64,000 nt of DNA. Source: Phycisphaerae bacterium. Lineage in GTDB: Bacteria; Planctomycetota; Phycisphaerae; UBA1845; UTPLA1. Position 1 is the stretch's first letter. Every line of letters starts with the position of its first letter. Positions 24,505 through 33,658 of the stretch are shown here, one piece after another. The stretch lies in NCBI GenBank assembly GCA_023150615.1, contig JAKLKO010000004.1, positions 1 to 64,000 on the forward strand, in the 5' to 3' direction. The translations under genes and the position numbers were made by a program. Below the pieces are notes generated by a model, which made no database searches, had not been told where the DNA came from, and was given only the letters and a program-made list of their open reading frames with translations.

Positions 24505-25272
24505 TCAATCCAGATCCGGCTTGAACCACCCCTCCGGAGAGTGCGGAAACCCCGGGTCCCACTGATCGACCAGTTTCTTGCCGTCCGACGCGATCAGAAA
24601 CGTCTGATCAAACTTCACCGACGCGGCGTGTGAATCCGCATACACGTAGTTCGCCTGTCCGCGGTGCCGCTCCAGCGCCACGTCGTGCTTCGGCTCCGCG
24701 CCGCCGTAGCCCGTGAACGGATTGACGCCCCACATCTCCGGGTGAACATGGTCCGCGTATACCGGATTGCCGCGGCCGTCCTTCTCCGCCAGCTCGCACA
24801 CGTAGAGCTTCGTGCTCGTGTTCGGAATCCGCGTCGAAACCTCGTACCCGAACGGCGGAATCCCCGATGGATTGTCCGGCTCGTAGTCCGGACTGTTCGG
24901 CCCCATGAAGATGTTCACGCCGTAGCTCGTCACCCGGCGCAACGACGCGCTCGACACATCGAAGTTCGTGCTCTCGTCGCTCGGACAGCGATACACCGCC
25001 TTCGACGACGTGTGCGGCATCAGCGTGTCCAGCCAGGCCGTGCCGGGCTGGTACCCGCCGTGCGCCTGCGACAGCGGAAATCGATCGCCGTTCTGCTGCA
25101 AATACCCCGCCAGGGCCGTGCCGATGTCGTGCAAATGCCCCAGACACTTGGTCGATTGCCCGCGGGCCCGCGCGCTCGACAGCGCCGGCACGACGATGCC
25201 GATCAACATCCCGATGATCGCCACCACCACGAGCAGCTCGATCAGCGTGAATCCACGCCGTTTCATATTCAT
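24505..25272 (-). CDS. Type II secretion-like pseudopilin (DUF1559 type)
   Basis: 255 residues. The N-terminus is a classic prepilin leader and helix: basic MKRRG, cleavage before FTLIELLVVVAIIGMLIGI. The rest resembles planctomycete DUF1559/H-X9-DG proteins, with RCPSDES and a late ANYVYADSHAASVKF in place of the usual HxxxxxxxxDG box. Two close ATGs (25272 and 25266) are possible. Such proteins are numerous in planctomycetes and are thought to be surface or secretion pseudopilins. It follows the secreted protein block and may be co-transcribed with it. Confidence 0.88.
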   Translation of the reverse strand: MNMKRRGFTLIELLVVVAIIGMLIGIVVPALSSARARGQSTKCLGHLHDIGTALAGYLQQNGDRFPLSQAHGGYQPGTAWLDTLMPHTSSKAVYRCPSDESTNFDVSSASLRRVTSYGVNIFMGPNSPDYEPDNPSGIPPFGYEVSTRIPNTSTKLYVCELAEKDGRGNPVYADHVHPEMWGVNPFTGYGGAEPKHDVALERHRGQANYVYADSHAASVKFDQTFLIASDGKKLVDQWDPGFPHSPEGWFKPDLD

Positions 25273-25476
25273 TCTCTCTGATTCTGAGGTTCCGCATCCG
25301 GCGCGATCCGAACCGATCCTCGTCTCGATCCGGCCGGTCGCCGGACAGGACGCCTTCGCTCCGAATCAACGCCGACCGGGTCCGTCATGCCCGGTCGCAA
25401 ACAGGACATGACACGAAACGCGCGCGGCACAAACTGCCGCACGCTCAAAAGCAACCGTACTCAACGACTCGGAACG

Positions 25477-25788
25477 TCAGAAAGGTGGGGCACGCGGCGC
25501 GGCCGTCGCGTGAACGCGGAGCAGGACCGGAACCTGAGATCGACCGATTCGCAGCCGGGCCAGCAGCGGAACAACACTGCACAGCGCCACCGCGACGGTC
25601 GGCAGCAGCGTCCGACCCATCGCGAGGAACAGACAGACCGAGCAATCCCGCTCACCGTGCAGCGCATCGCCATGATGATGCAGCGCCTGCACCGCGCCGG
25701 AAACCGTCGCGAGCAACAGACCCGCCGCCGCAATGGCGACGATCCGACGCCAGACCCGGCCCGAACTGTCGGCTGTAAGCTCCACCAA
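25477..25788 (-). CDS. Small membrane protein with His/Cys cluster
   Basis: About 103 residues from TTG (25788) or GTG (25785). A hydrophobic segment (about 15-35) is followed by ALHHHGDALHGERDCSVCLF, a dense His/Cys patch, and then a second membrane segment. The pattern recalls DUF2946-type small proteins found in metal-handling operons, but this is tentative. Start codons are non-standard and no clear ribosome site is seen. It lies 31 bases after the stop of the nuclease-fold gene on the same strand. Confidence 0.5.
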   Translation of the reverse strand: MVELTADSSGRVWRRIVAIAAAGLLLATVSGAVQALHHHGDALHGERDCSVCLFLAMGRTLLPTVAVALCSVVPLLARLRIGRSQVPVLLRVHATAAPRAPPF

Positions 25789-25819
25789 CCGCTTCTTATA
25801 AGCCGTACCGTTGGCCGAG

Positions 25820-26497
25820 TCAATCCGGCCTGGCGCCCGCGCGCCCCGACTCGACGCGCTTCTCATCTCCGAGCGCCCGATCCCTTCGCGCACGCGCTGA
25901 ACCGTGCCGCGCCCCGACCTCGTCCCCGCCCGCCCCCCAGACGCCGACCTCGCGACGCCGCGCATCGCCCTCGATGCGCCGGAAACGCTCGCCGTACACA
26001 TGCTTGGACGATCGCTCCGACCGGCCGAACCCCGCCGCGAGCAGTTGCTCATTGAACGAAGGCCCGTCGTCCCCGGCATACACATACGCCAGCAGGCGGC
26101 CGTCCGCATCCCGCGTCGGGCCCGACGACGCAAGCGCAATCCCCACCCGCTGACCCGCGAGCATCGACCGCGCGAATTCCGCCGCGCCGCGCAATCCCTC
26201 GACGCCAATCAACCGGACCCGCGTGCGATCCGATCCACCATCCGGCCGATCGATCTCGAGCGTGTCGCCGGACGCGACGTGAATCACGGTCGCCGCCGCG
26301 CCGTCGTAGCGCTGCCGGTCATCGCCGCGATGGCCGAACGCCCCGCCGTGATCCGCGACCGCGACCCCCAGAATCACCAGCAGCGGAATCGTCCGCACCG
26401 CCCGCCGATGACGGTACGCAAAGCCGCGCCATGCGCGCCAGGCCGCCGCCCACCGGCCGCGCGGCGGTTCAGCGTCCGCCGGCGGGCGCGGCGCCAA
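25820..26497 (-). CDS. Thermonuclease-fold (SNase-like) membrane-anchored protein
   Basis: 225 residues from a TTG that overlaps the aspartate kinase 3' end by 29 bases. One membrane segment (about 37-52) is followed by an OB-fold SNase domain: ATVIHVASGDTLEID (Asp21/Thr22 equivalents), RVRLIGVEG (Arg35 equivalent), and DADGRLLAYVY (Arg87 equivalent). The usual DTPE sequence supplying catalytic Glu43 is replaced by VEGL, so nuclease activity is doubtful. The C-terminal 50 residues are Arg/Gly-rich. It may be a nucleic-acid-binding derivative. Confidence 0.75.
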   Translation of the reverse strand: MAPRPPADAEPPRGRWAAAWRAWRGFAYRHRRAVRTIPLLVILGVAVADHGGAFGHRGDDRQRYDGAAATVIHVASGDTLEIDRPDGGSDRTRVRLIGVEGLRGAAEFARSMLAGQRVGIALASSGPTRDADGRLLAYVYAGDDGPSFNEQLLAAGFGRSERSSKHVYGERFRRIEGDARRREVGVWGAGGDEVGARHGSARARRDRALGDEKRVESGRAGARPD

Positions 26498-27707
26498 GCT
26501 GGAACTCCTCGTGAACCGCGCGCAGCGCCAGCTCCCCCTGCTCGCGCCGCACGATGCACCCGATAACGATCTCGCTCGTCGTGATGTTCTCGATCAGCAC
26601 GCCCGCGCGGTCCAGCGCCGCGAACATCCGCGCCGCCACGCCCGCGTGCGAGCGCATCCCGATCCCCACGACGCTCACCTTCGCCACGTCCTGATCGATC
26701 TCCACCGCCCGGAATCCCAACTCGCGCGATAGCCGCTGCACCACATCCCGCGCCTCGCTCATCTCCGCCGCATCGATCGTGAAGCTGATGTTGGTCGTCC
26801 CGTCGCTGCCGTGCGTGTTCTGAATGATGTCGTCGACGATCAGCCCTACCTCGGCGATCGCCGCGAAGGCCCGCGCCGCCACCGCCGATCCCAGCGGCCC
26901 GCCCAGCAGCCCCACGCGCGCCAGGTCGCGCCGCAACGCCGCCCCGCGCACCACCGTCTGCTCCAGCTCCGGACTCTCCTGCACGATCATCGTCCCTTCG
27001 CCCTCGCGCGCGCTGTGGCGCACGTGAACCACCACATTGTAATTCATCGCCAGCTCGATGCTCCGCGAATGCATCACCTGCGCACCCTGCGCCGCCAGCT
27101 CCAGGATCTCCTCGTACACCACCCGATCCAGCTTCCGCGCCGTCGGAACGATCCGCGGATCGGCCGTAAACACCCCGTCCACGTCCGTGTAGATCTCGCA
27201 TGCGTCCGCCTTCAGCACCGCCGCCAGCGCCACCGCCGTCGTGTCCGACCCGCCACGGCCGAGCGTGGTGACGTTCAACTCCTCGTCTACGCCCTGAAAC
27301 CCCGCCACGATGACGACCTGGCCCTCGCTCAGCAGCGATTCGATCCTCCCGCGCTGCGTCACGCCGAGGATCCGCGCCCGGCCGTACGTGCGATCCGTCC
27401 GCAGACCGATCTGCCCACCCGTCAGGCTCACCGCCGGGACCCCCGCGTGATGAATCGCCATCGCCATCAGCGCGATCGAGACCTGCTCACCGGTCGACAG
27501 CAGTTGATCCAGTTCGCGGCGCGACGGCCGCGGCGTAATCTGAAACGCGAGGTTGATCAGCCGGTCCGTCTCATCGCCCATCGCCGAGACGACGACGATG
27601 ACGCGGTGGCCCGCCTGCCGCGCGCGGATCGCCCGCGCCGCCGCGCGGTGAATCCGCGCTGCGTCGGCCACGCTTGATCCGCCGAACTTCTGAACGACCA
27701 GTGCCAC
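26469..27707 (-). CDS. lysC: Aspartate kinase
   Basis: 412 residues, the length of the monofunctional bacterial enzyme. It has the N-terminal KFGGSSVAD phosphate-binding motif, the GxxLTGGQxG-type region, FQGVDEELNVTTLGRGGSD for ATP and aspartate binding, and two C-terminal ACT-like regulatory repeats (GSDGTTNISFTID, then VSVVGIGMRSHAGVAARMF). It catalyses the first step of lysine, threonine and methionine synthesis in the cytoplasm. The start is a GTG at 27707. The ACT repeats suggest feedback control by end products, as is usual for the family. Confidence 0.95.
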   Translation of the reverse strand: MALVVQKFGGSSVADAARIHRAAARAIRARQAGHRVIVVVSAMGDETDRLINLAFQITPRPSRRELDQLLSTGEQVSIALMAMAIHHAGVPAVSLTGGQIGLRTDRTYGRARILGVTQRGRIESLLSEGQVVIVAGFQGVDEELNVTTLGRGGSDTTAVALAAVLKADACEIYTDVDGVFTADPRIVPTARKLDRVVYEEILELAAQGAQVMHSRSIELAMNYNVVVHVRHSAREGEGTMIVQESPELEQTVVRGAALRRDLARVGLLGGPLGSAVAARAFAAIAEVGLIVDDIIQNTHGSDGTTNISFTIDAAEMSEARDVVQRLSRELGFRAVEIDQDVAKVSVVGIGMRSHAGVAARMFAALDRAGVLIENITTSEIVIGCIVRREQGELALRAVHEEFQLGAAPAGGR

Positions 27708-27752
27708 GCGCGAGCGGATTATCCGTCTCGCCTCTCAAAGGTCAACGAGGGC

Positions 27753-28143
27753 CTACCTCGGCCGCGTTACCGATTCCTGCGGACCCGCGCTTCCGAGCAG
27801 GCAATCGCCGAATGGGCCAAGGTCGTAGACCGGCTCGAGCGCCCGATTTCCATCCCTGTCGGTCGCACAGAATCGTGCCGTGCCTGCCTCGGACTCGACC
27901 ACGATCGCCTCGACGAACAGGCCAGCGTCCTGGCCGTCGACCATCGTGCCTTGATTCGTATCGCCTTTGATGCACACCGCCTCGAATGGTCTCATCATCT
28001 CGCGCTCCTCATGCTCGAGGATGTGACAGTTGTACGAGTACCGACCGGTGAAGTTCTCGAAACGGGCGATGATGCGCTTCATCTGGTCCGATGGACCATC
28101 ACCGTGTGACCTGCCCCCAGTTCATGTACCAGTCGCTCAGAGA
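27753..28143 (-). pseudogene. C-terminal remnant of a multicopper oxidase
   Basis: The main frame (27753-28082) begins RIIARFENFTGRYSYNCHIL and continues EHEEREMMRPFEAV, the copper-binding C-terminus of multicopper oxidases (normally HCHILEHED..MMRP). The first His of the HCH ligand set is Asn here. Just upstream, another frame reads DWYMNWGQVTR, which normally runs straight into the RIIARF strand; a stop and about 20 extra bases now separate them. The other cupredoxin domains are absent. It is a relic between aspartate kinase and gspE. Confidence 0.7.
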
Positions 28144-28327
28144 GTCGGGACGATTCCTCGAACCTCCGGGGACGCCACGCGGGCGCCCGCGGGAGGGGAA
28201 GAAGCCGGGGTCCAGCGGCAGCGCCCCTGACCGGCGTCTGGGGGCGGAGCACCCCCTCTCGCCGCGCCACAGCGCCGCGCGCACCGCAACCGCCGCACAA
28301 ACCCGCACCCCGTTATTCAACCGGAAA

Positions 28328-29995
28328 TCAGAGCTTCGTCGCCCGAACGACCTCGTCGATCGTCGTGATCCCCGCCCGCACCTTGCGGAACCCGTCCTCG
28401 CGGAGCAGCACCAGCCCGTGCTTGCGGCCGCACGCGAGGACCTTGCTCGACGACGACCGCTGCAGCACCAGCTCGCGAACCTCCTCGTTCATCACCAGCA
28501 GCTCGAAGATGCCCTTCCGCCCCGCGAAGCCCGTGTTGCGACAGTCGCGACAGCCGCGGCCCCGCCACAACTTCTCCCCCTGCCAGCCGAAGTCCGGCGG
28601 AACCTCCGTCGATTTCGGCATGTAGTCCTCCTTGCACTTCGTGCAGATCACGCGGATCAGCCGCTGCGCCAGCACCGCCTCCAGCGAGCTGGCCACTAGG
28701 AACGGCTCCACCCCCATGTCCAGCAGGCGCGTCGTCGCGCTCGCCGCATCGTTCGTGTGCAGCGTGCTCAGCACGAGGTGCCCCGTCAGCGACGCCTGGA
28801 TCGCCGTCTCGGCCGTCTCCAGATCGCGGATTTCGCCCACCATGATCACGTCCGGATCGTGCCGCAGGAACGACCGCATGCCCCGCGCAAACGTCAGTCC
28901 CGCCTTCAGGTTCACGTTCACCTGGTTGATCCGGTCGAGGTGATACTCCACCGGGTCCTCCACCGTCAGCGTCTTGATCTCGTCCGACGCGATCTGATTC
29001 AGCGCCGCGTACAGCGTCGTCGTCTTTCCCGAACCCGTCGGGCCCGTCACCAGCAGAATCCCATGCGGCTGATTGATGATCTCCGCAAAGTTCGTCAACA
29101 TGTCCGGCCAGAAGCCGAGGTCGTGCAGCGACAGCAGGATCGCCTGCTTATCGAGGATTCGCATGACCACGCCTTCGCCGAACACCATCGGAATGATGCT
29201 GACGCGGATGTCGATCTCCCGCCCGTGCACCTTGATCTTGAAGCTCCCGTCCTGCGGCAGCCGCTTCTCCGCGATATTCAGGTTCGAGAGGATCTTGATG
29301 CGGCTGATGATCGCCGCCTGGAACCGCCGAATCTGCGGCGGCACGTTCGTGTTCTGCAGCACGCCGTCGATGCGGTAGCGGATCTTCAGATCGTTCTCGT
29401 ACGGCTCGATGTGGATGTCGCTTGCCCGCTCGTTGATCGCCTCCAGGAGGATGTCGTTCACCAGCTTGACGACGCTCGCATCCTGCGCCATCTCGGCCAG
29501 GTCGCCCGCGTCCTCGTTCACGTCGCTGACAACCTCGACGCGATCCTCGTCCACGAGCTGGCTGATCGTGTCGCCGCCAACGCCGAAGTAACGTTTGATG
29601 ATCGCGTTGATCTCGCTCTCCGCCGCCAGCACCGGCATCACGTCGAGCCCCGTGATCATCCGCAGCTCGTCGAAGCCGTACAGGTCGAACGGATCGCTCG
29701 TTGCGACGCAGATCTTCCCGTTGCTCTTCTCCAGCGGAATCAACTTCCGCCGGTGCACCAGCTTCGTCGGCATCTGCTTGAGCGTCTCGACGTCGATCTT
29801 CGACTTCGTCAGATCCACCACCGGAAATGCGAGCTGCTCGCCCAGCACCTCCAGCACCGCCCGCTCATCGACGTACCCCAGCCGAACAAGGATGCGGTCC
29901 AGCCGCTCGGTCGGCTCGCGCTTCGCAGACACCGCCTGCTGAAGCTGGTCCTTCGTGATCAGCCCCCGCTCCACCAGTAGATCGCCAAGACTCAC
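28328..29995 (-). CDS. gspE: Type II secretion / type IV pilus assembly ATPase GspE/PilB
   Basis: 555 residues. The N-terminal GSPII_E_N domain (1-150) includes GDLLVERGLITKDQLQQAV. The ATPase core has Walker A GPTGSGKTTTLYA, an Asp box, Walker B DVIMVGEIRD and the His box GHLVLSTLHTND. A tetracysteine zinc finger (CTKC ... CRDC) is in the C-terminal part. All catalytic elements are present. It drives pseudopilus or pilus assembly at the cytoplasmic face of the inner membrane. GTG start at 29995, three bases after the stop of the glycosyltransferase gene. No GspF or GspD lies next to it. Confidence 0.95.
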   Translation of the reverse strand: MSLGDLLVERGLITKDQLQQAVSAKREPTERLDRILVRLGYVDERAVLEVLGEQLAFPVVDLTKSKIDVETLKQMPTKLVHRRKLIPLEKSNGKICVATSDPFDLYGFDELRMITGLDVMPVLAAESEINAIIKRYFGVGGDTISQLVDEDRVEVVSDVNEDAGDLAEMAQDASVVKLVNDILLEAINERASDIHIEPYENDLKIRYRIDGVLQNTNVPPQIRRFQAAIISRIKILSNLNIAEKRLPQDGSFKIKVHGREIDIRVSIIPMVFGEGVVMRILDKQAILLSLHDLGFWPDMLTNFAEIINQPHGILLVTGPTGSGKTTTLYAALNQIASDEIKTLTVEDPVEYHLDRINQVNVNLKAGLTFARGMRSFLRHDPDVIMVGEIRDLETAETAIQASLTGHLVLSTLHTNDAASATTRLLDMGVEPFLVASSLEAVLAQRLIRVICTKCKEDYMPKSTEVPPDFGWQGEKLWRGRGCRDCRNTGFAGRKGIFELLVMNEEVRELVLQRSSSSKVLACGRKHGLVLLREDGFRKVRAGITTIDEVVRATKL

Positions 29996-29998
29996 CCG

Positions 29999-31609
29999 CT
30001 ATGGCCCTCGTCCGTCGTCGGTACCAATTTCTAACCCCTTTTGCTTCAGCGAGTTATCGACAGACCCCACCCGCCAATCGACACCCCGCCGTGATCCTTG
30101 TACCAGCGCCGCCGGCCGCGGTTGCAATCGCAGCACCGCCACCCCGTCCGGCGTGCGGTACACCACCGACCCCGCTCGATACGACTTCAGCGCTGCGCGG
30201 ATCGAATCGTTGATGCCCTGCTCCGGCCGGTATACCAGCACGCTCCGCCGGCCGACCACGTCCGGCAGCCGCACCCGCGCCGGGTCCGCGCCGCGCTCCG
30301 CGAAATGATACCGCAGACACGCCACCAGCGCCGACTGCGCGAACACGTAGTCCGCAGGCGGCTCCAACCCCAGGATCCGCTCCGCAACAGGTCCGTAGTC
30401 CTCCAGCACCGTCGATCGACTCGACGGATACGGCCAGCGTGCCGTCAGCACCGTCGCCGAGCACACGAGCACCCCGACGATCGCCGCGCCGCACGCCCGC
30501 CGCTGCACCATCGCGCCGCTCGCCCGCGACAGCCATTGCGACACCGGCCCGATCAACTGCATCAACCCCGCCGCCGCGAACACGGACGCCGCCGGCAGCA
30601 CGTAGCTCAGCGCCCGCGCCGGCGGATGCGCGCCCGTCACGAAGCAGATCGGCACCGGCGCGAGGATCACCGCCGCCGGAACGATCGTCTCGAACGCCAC
30701 GCGCCGCGCCAGCACGATCGACCCCAGGCACAACAGCCCCGCGTACGGCAGCGTCGGTAGCACGCCGTCGCCCAGCATCTCGATATATCCCGTCAGCCAC
30801 TCCGCAAACGCCGCCGCGCTGTCCGGCGCGGAATACGCACGCATCTGCGGATCGACGGCACGCTCCCATCCCCAGCGCAGCACCATCGGCAGATACAGCA
30901 CCCCCGCGATCGAGATCGCCACCGGACCGACGCTCATCGCCGCCCGAAGCGCCGCCCGCCACGGAACCTCGCGGATCCGCGCCGCCACGACCGTCCCGAT
31001 CGCCAGCCCCATCGCCAGGTACGCGCCCGACAGGATCGTGTACGTCGCCGCCACGACCAGCGCCGTCGCGAACATCCACCAGCCGCGCCGGCCGCTCCGC
31101 AACGCGCGGATCACCGCCCACGTCGACCCCGCCGACAGCACCATCGCCAGCCCGTACCCGCGCGCCTCGATCGAATACCGGATCGCGATCGACGAGCACG
31201 CCGTCAGCACCGCGGCCACCGCCGCCGTGCGACGATCGGTCAACGTCCGCGCCAGCCCGTACGTCGCCGGCACTGCCGCAACGCCGATCACCAGCGCCGG
31301 CAATCGAAACAGCGGGAACCACCAGCCCGTCGCCATCCACGTCGCCCCTGTGATCAGCATGAACAGCACGTGATTGTGGATCCGCGGCGGGTGCGTCAGG
31401 ATCCCGTACAGCGGGCGATCCACGTCGCGGCAGTATTCAAGGTACACGGCCGCCTCGTCGCACTGCACCGGCATCCGAAAGAACAGCCCGCGGATCAGCA
31501 GCGCCAGCGCGGTCACGACGAGCACGATCGCGACGTCGCCCAACACGCGGCCGGACGTCGCCTCCGGCGCGCTGCGCGCGCGATGTCGGGAGCGATGGGG
31601 CATTCCCAT
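29999..31609 (-). CDS. Polytopic GT-C/PMT-like glycosyltransferase
   Basis: About 536 residues with ten or more membrane segments. The first extracytoplasmic loop has the GT-C features: QCDEAAVYLEY supplies the acidic catalytic motif, followed by LTHPPRIHNHVLF. This resembles family 39-type, ArnT-like or dolichyl-phosphate-mannose transferases, which take sugar from a lipid-phosphate donor. The sugar and acceptor are unknown. ATGs at 31609 and 31603 are both possible; no strong ribosome site is seen. It is tightly coupled to gspE downstream. Confidence 0.78.
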   Translation of the reverse strand: MGMPHRSRHRARSAPEATSGRVLGDVAIVLVVTALALLIRGLFFRMPVQCDEAAVYLEYCRDVDRPLYGILTHPPRIHNHVLFMLITGATWMATGWWFPLFRLPALVIGVAAVPATYGLARTLTDRRTAAVAAVLTACSSIAIRYSIEARGYGLAMVLSAGSTWAVIRALRSGRRGWWMFATALVVAATYTILSGAYLAMGLAIGTVVAARIREVPWRAALRAAMSVGPVAISIAGVLYLPMVLRWGWERAVDPQMRAYSAPDSAAAFAEWLTGYIEMLGDGVLPTLPYAGLLCLGSIVLARRVAFETIVPAAVILAPVPICFVTGAHPPARALSYVLPAASVFAAAGLMQLIGPVSQWLSRASGAMVQRRACGAAIVGVLVCSATVLTARWPYPSSRSTVLEDYGPVAERILGLEPPADYVFAQSALVACLRYHFAERGADPARVRLPDVVGRRSVLVYRPEQGINDSIRAALKSYRAGSVVYRTPDGVAVLRLQPRPAALVQGSRRGVDWRVGSVDNSLKQKGLEIGTDDGRGP

Positions 31610-31847
31610 TCGATCGGCCGCGCCGCCGTACGGATCGAGAGCCGCTCGGGCCGATTCCGCGCGAACCACACGCCCCGACCAGAAGTCCCGATAAACCCGA
31701 CCGGATCAGCCCGAAAATCCCCGCCTCGCCGCCGGCGGTCGTGCAACGACACCATGCCGCAATCCGCGTAGAATGCCCCCGCGGCCCGTCGCGCGGCCGA
31801 CTTCGGCCGCCGACGCCGGCCACAGCGGAGAAACGAGGTATCCGATC

Positions 31848-33362
31848 ATGTCGAGTACAACCATCGTCCGAACGTGCGCGTGGATCGCCGCGATCTGCCT
31901 GCTTTGCGCAACTCGCGTGCATGGCAGCGCTGCGGATCTCGCCCGCCGACTCCCGCGCGGCGTCAACTGCGTCGCTTACATCAACGTCAAGTCGCTCCTC
32001 GGCAGCAAGCTCGGCACCGAGGAAAACTGGCGCGCCAAGCTGTCCGACGCCTACGCCATACGGCCGCTCGTCGTCCCGCCCAGCGCACAGCACGTGGTGA
32101 GCGCCTCCCGTATTGCCCCCGGCAATCTTGAACCCCTCTGGGAAGTCTCCGTCATCCAGGTCTCCAGAACGCTCTCCATGGAGCGCATCGCGAAAGAGGC
32201 CAGCGGCTTCCCCGAATCTCTTGGCCGCACCATGGCCGCCTGGACGCCGGCCAACGCCTACTTCGTCCGGCTCGACAGCAAGCTCCTCGGCGTCGTCTAC
32301 CCGGCCGATCGACAGTTCGCCGCGCGCTGGAGCGAACAGCCCGACTCAAGCTCCGAATCGCTCTCTCCCTACCTGCAGGCCGCCATCTCGGAGGTCGGCC
32401 CGAAGACCGGCTACCTCTTCGCGCTCGATCTTCAGGACGCCGTCAGCCCCAAGCGCGTCCGTCGCCGACTCGACATGGAGGAGTTCGACTGCCTGTCGGG
32501 AAAGTCCTTCGACGCGCGAAAAATCAGCGACATCATCGCCAGCCTGAAGGGCCTCAAGCTCACCGTCGAGGTCGACTCCGACATCGACGGCCGCTGCGTG
32601 ATCGAGTTCGGCCATCGCGTCTCGCCGCTCGCCGAGTTTGCCAAACCGCTCGTGCTTGAAGTGCTCGACCAGGCCGGAGCATCGATCGAAGACCTGGGCC
32701 AGTGGACCATCACCGCCAAGGACACGTCGATCCTCGCCGGCGGCAAGCTTTCCACTGAGGGCCTCCGCCGGCTGTGCAGCGTCGTCAATCCCCCCAGTCC
32801 CACACAGACCGACGATGAGTCGGATGCATCCGCGGCCGAAACGCCCGAGCCCGCCGCGGCGGCGTCCATTGCCGCCCAGGCCGCGGCCTCAAAGCGCTAC
32901 TACGGGGCCGTCGCGAAGGTCCTCGACGGCTTCGAAAAACGCGTCCGCACGGCCGAGTCGCTCAGCAAGAGCGCGACGTTCCTGGCCCGCGACGCCCGGA
33001 CCATCAGCCGCCTTCCGATCCTCAACGTCGACCCCGAGCTGATCCGCTGGGGCGCCGACGTCAATTCCAAACTGCTCGACGTCGCCTCGGTACTCGGCGT
33101 CGGAGGTCTCCAGGTCCGCGCGCGGGCCGAAAGCGTCGCGGACGCGCGCTACAACACGGAGCGCTACACGCCTGGCGAAACCGTCATCACCGATCCCAAT
33201 GACGAAGTCGATCGGCGCAACACCGTCCGCCAGCGACGCGCCGCCGTCGCCGAAGAGAAAGCCAAGGCCGTGCAGCAGGCCGTCGCCGCGCTGAAGGACA
33301 TGGAAGCCAGTCGCAGCCGCATCCGCGCCGCCATGACCGCGAGATACAAGATCGAGTTCTAG
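31848..33362 (+). CDS. Secreted hypothetical protein
   Basis: 504 residues; the ATG at 31848 has a GAGG site 9 bases upstream. The signal peptide is about 1-26 (AWIAAICLLCATRVHG). The mature protein is mixed alpha/beta, with a low-complexity Asp/Ser/Ala/Glu/Pro linker (about 325-350) and a C-terminal region rich in charged helices (EEKAKAVQQAVAALKDM). No family is recognised. It is divergent from the glycosyltransferase gene. A large planctomycete-restricted periplasmic protein is the best description. Confidence 0.75.
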   Translation: MSSTTIVRTCAWIAAICLLCATRVHGSAADLARRLPRGVNCVAYINVKSLLGSKLGTEENWRAKLSDAYAIRPLVVPPSAQHVVSASRIAPGNLEPLWEVSVIQVSRTLSMERIAKEASGFPESLGRTMAAWTPANAYFVRLDSKLLGVVYPADRQFAARWSEQPDSSSESLSPYLQAAISEVGPKTGYLFALDLQDAVSPKRVRRRLDMEEFDCLSGKSFDARKISDIIASLKGLKLTVEVDSDIDGRCVIEFGHRVSPLAEFAKPLVLEVLDQAGASIEDLGQWTITAKDTSILAGGKLSTEGLRRLCSVVNPPSPTQTDDESDASAAETPEPAAAASIAAQAAASKRYYGAVAKVLDGFEKRVRTAESLSKSATFLARDARTISRLPILNVDPELIRWGADVNSKLLDVASVLGVGGLQVRARAESVADARYNTERYTPGETVITDPNDEVDRRNTVRQRRAAVAEEKAKAVQQAVAALKDMEASRSRIRAAMTARYKIEF

Positions 33363-33658
33363 TCCGCTGTTCGCAGGCGCCATCGCGGCCGGCGCCCGTG
33401 CCGGCCGTCGTCACGACCGAAGTCTCGTCTCGTCGAATCCTCGGGCGAGCGAGGCACCCGCCGGGAGGACAAGGCTCCTGCATGGGAGGACGAGGCGCCG
33501 GTCGAGCCATCCGCGAGGGCGCGAATCTCCCGCCGAGCCACGCCTGTAACGGCCCGCCCGGGACCGTCCTGCCTGCGAAAGCTGGCCCCCGACTCCGAGC
33601 GCGGGCAGGCATCCAGACGCCCCGCCTCGCGCAACGCGCCCCCTCGCGCCGGCCCCCG
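33363..33658. repeat. Intergenic region with a split REP-like element
   Basis: No gene is supported. At 33563-33620 the hairpin element appears with its halves apart: GTCCTGCCTGCGAAAGC, then about 25 unrelated bases, then GGGCAGGCATCCAGACGCC. It looks like a GNRA-loop element interrupted by an insertion. The interval lies between convergent genes. Confidence 0.5.
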
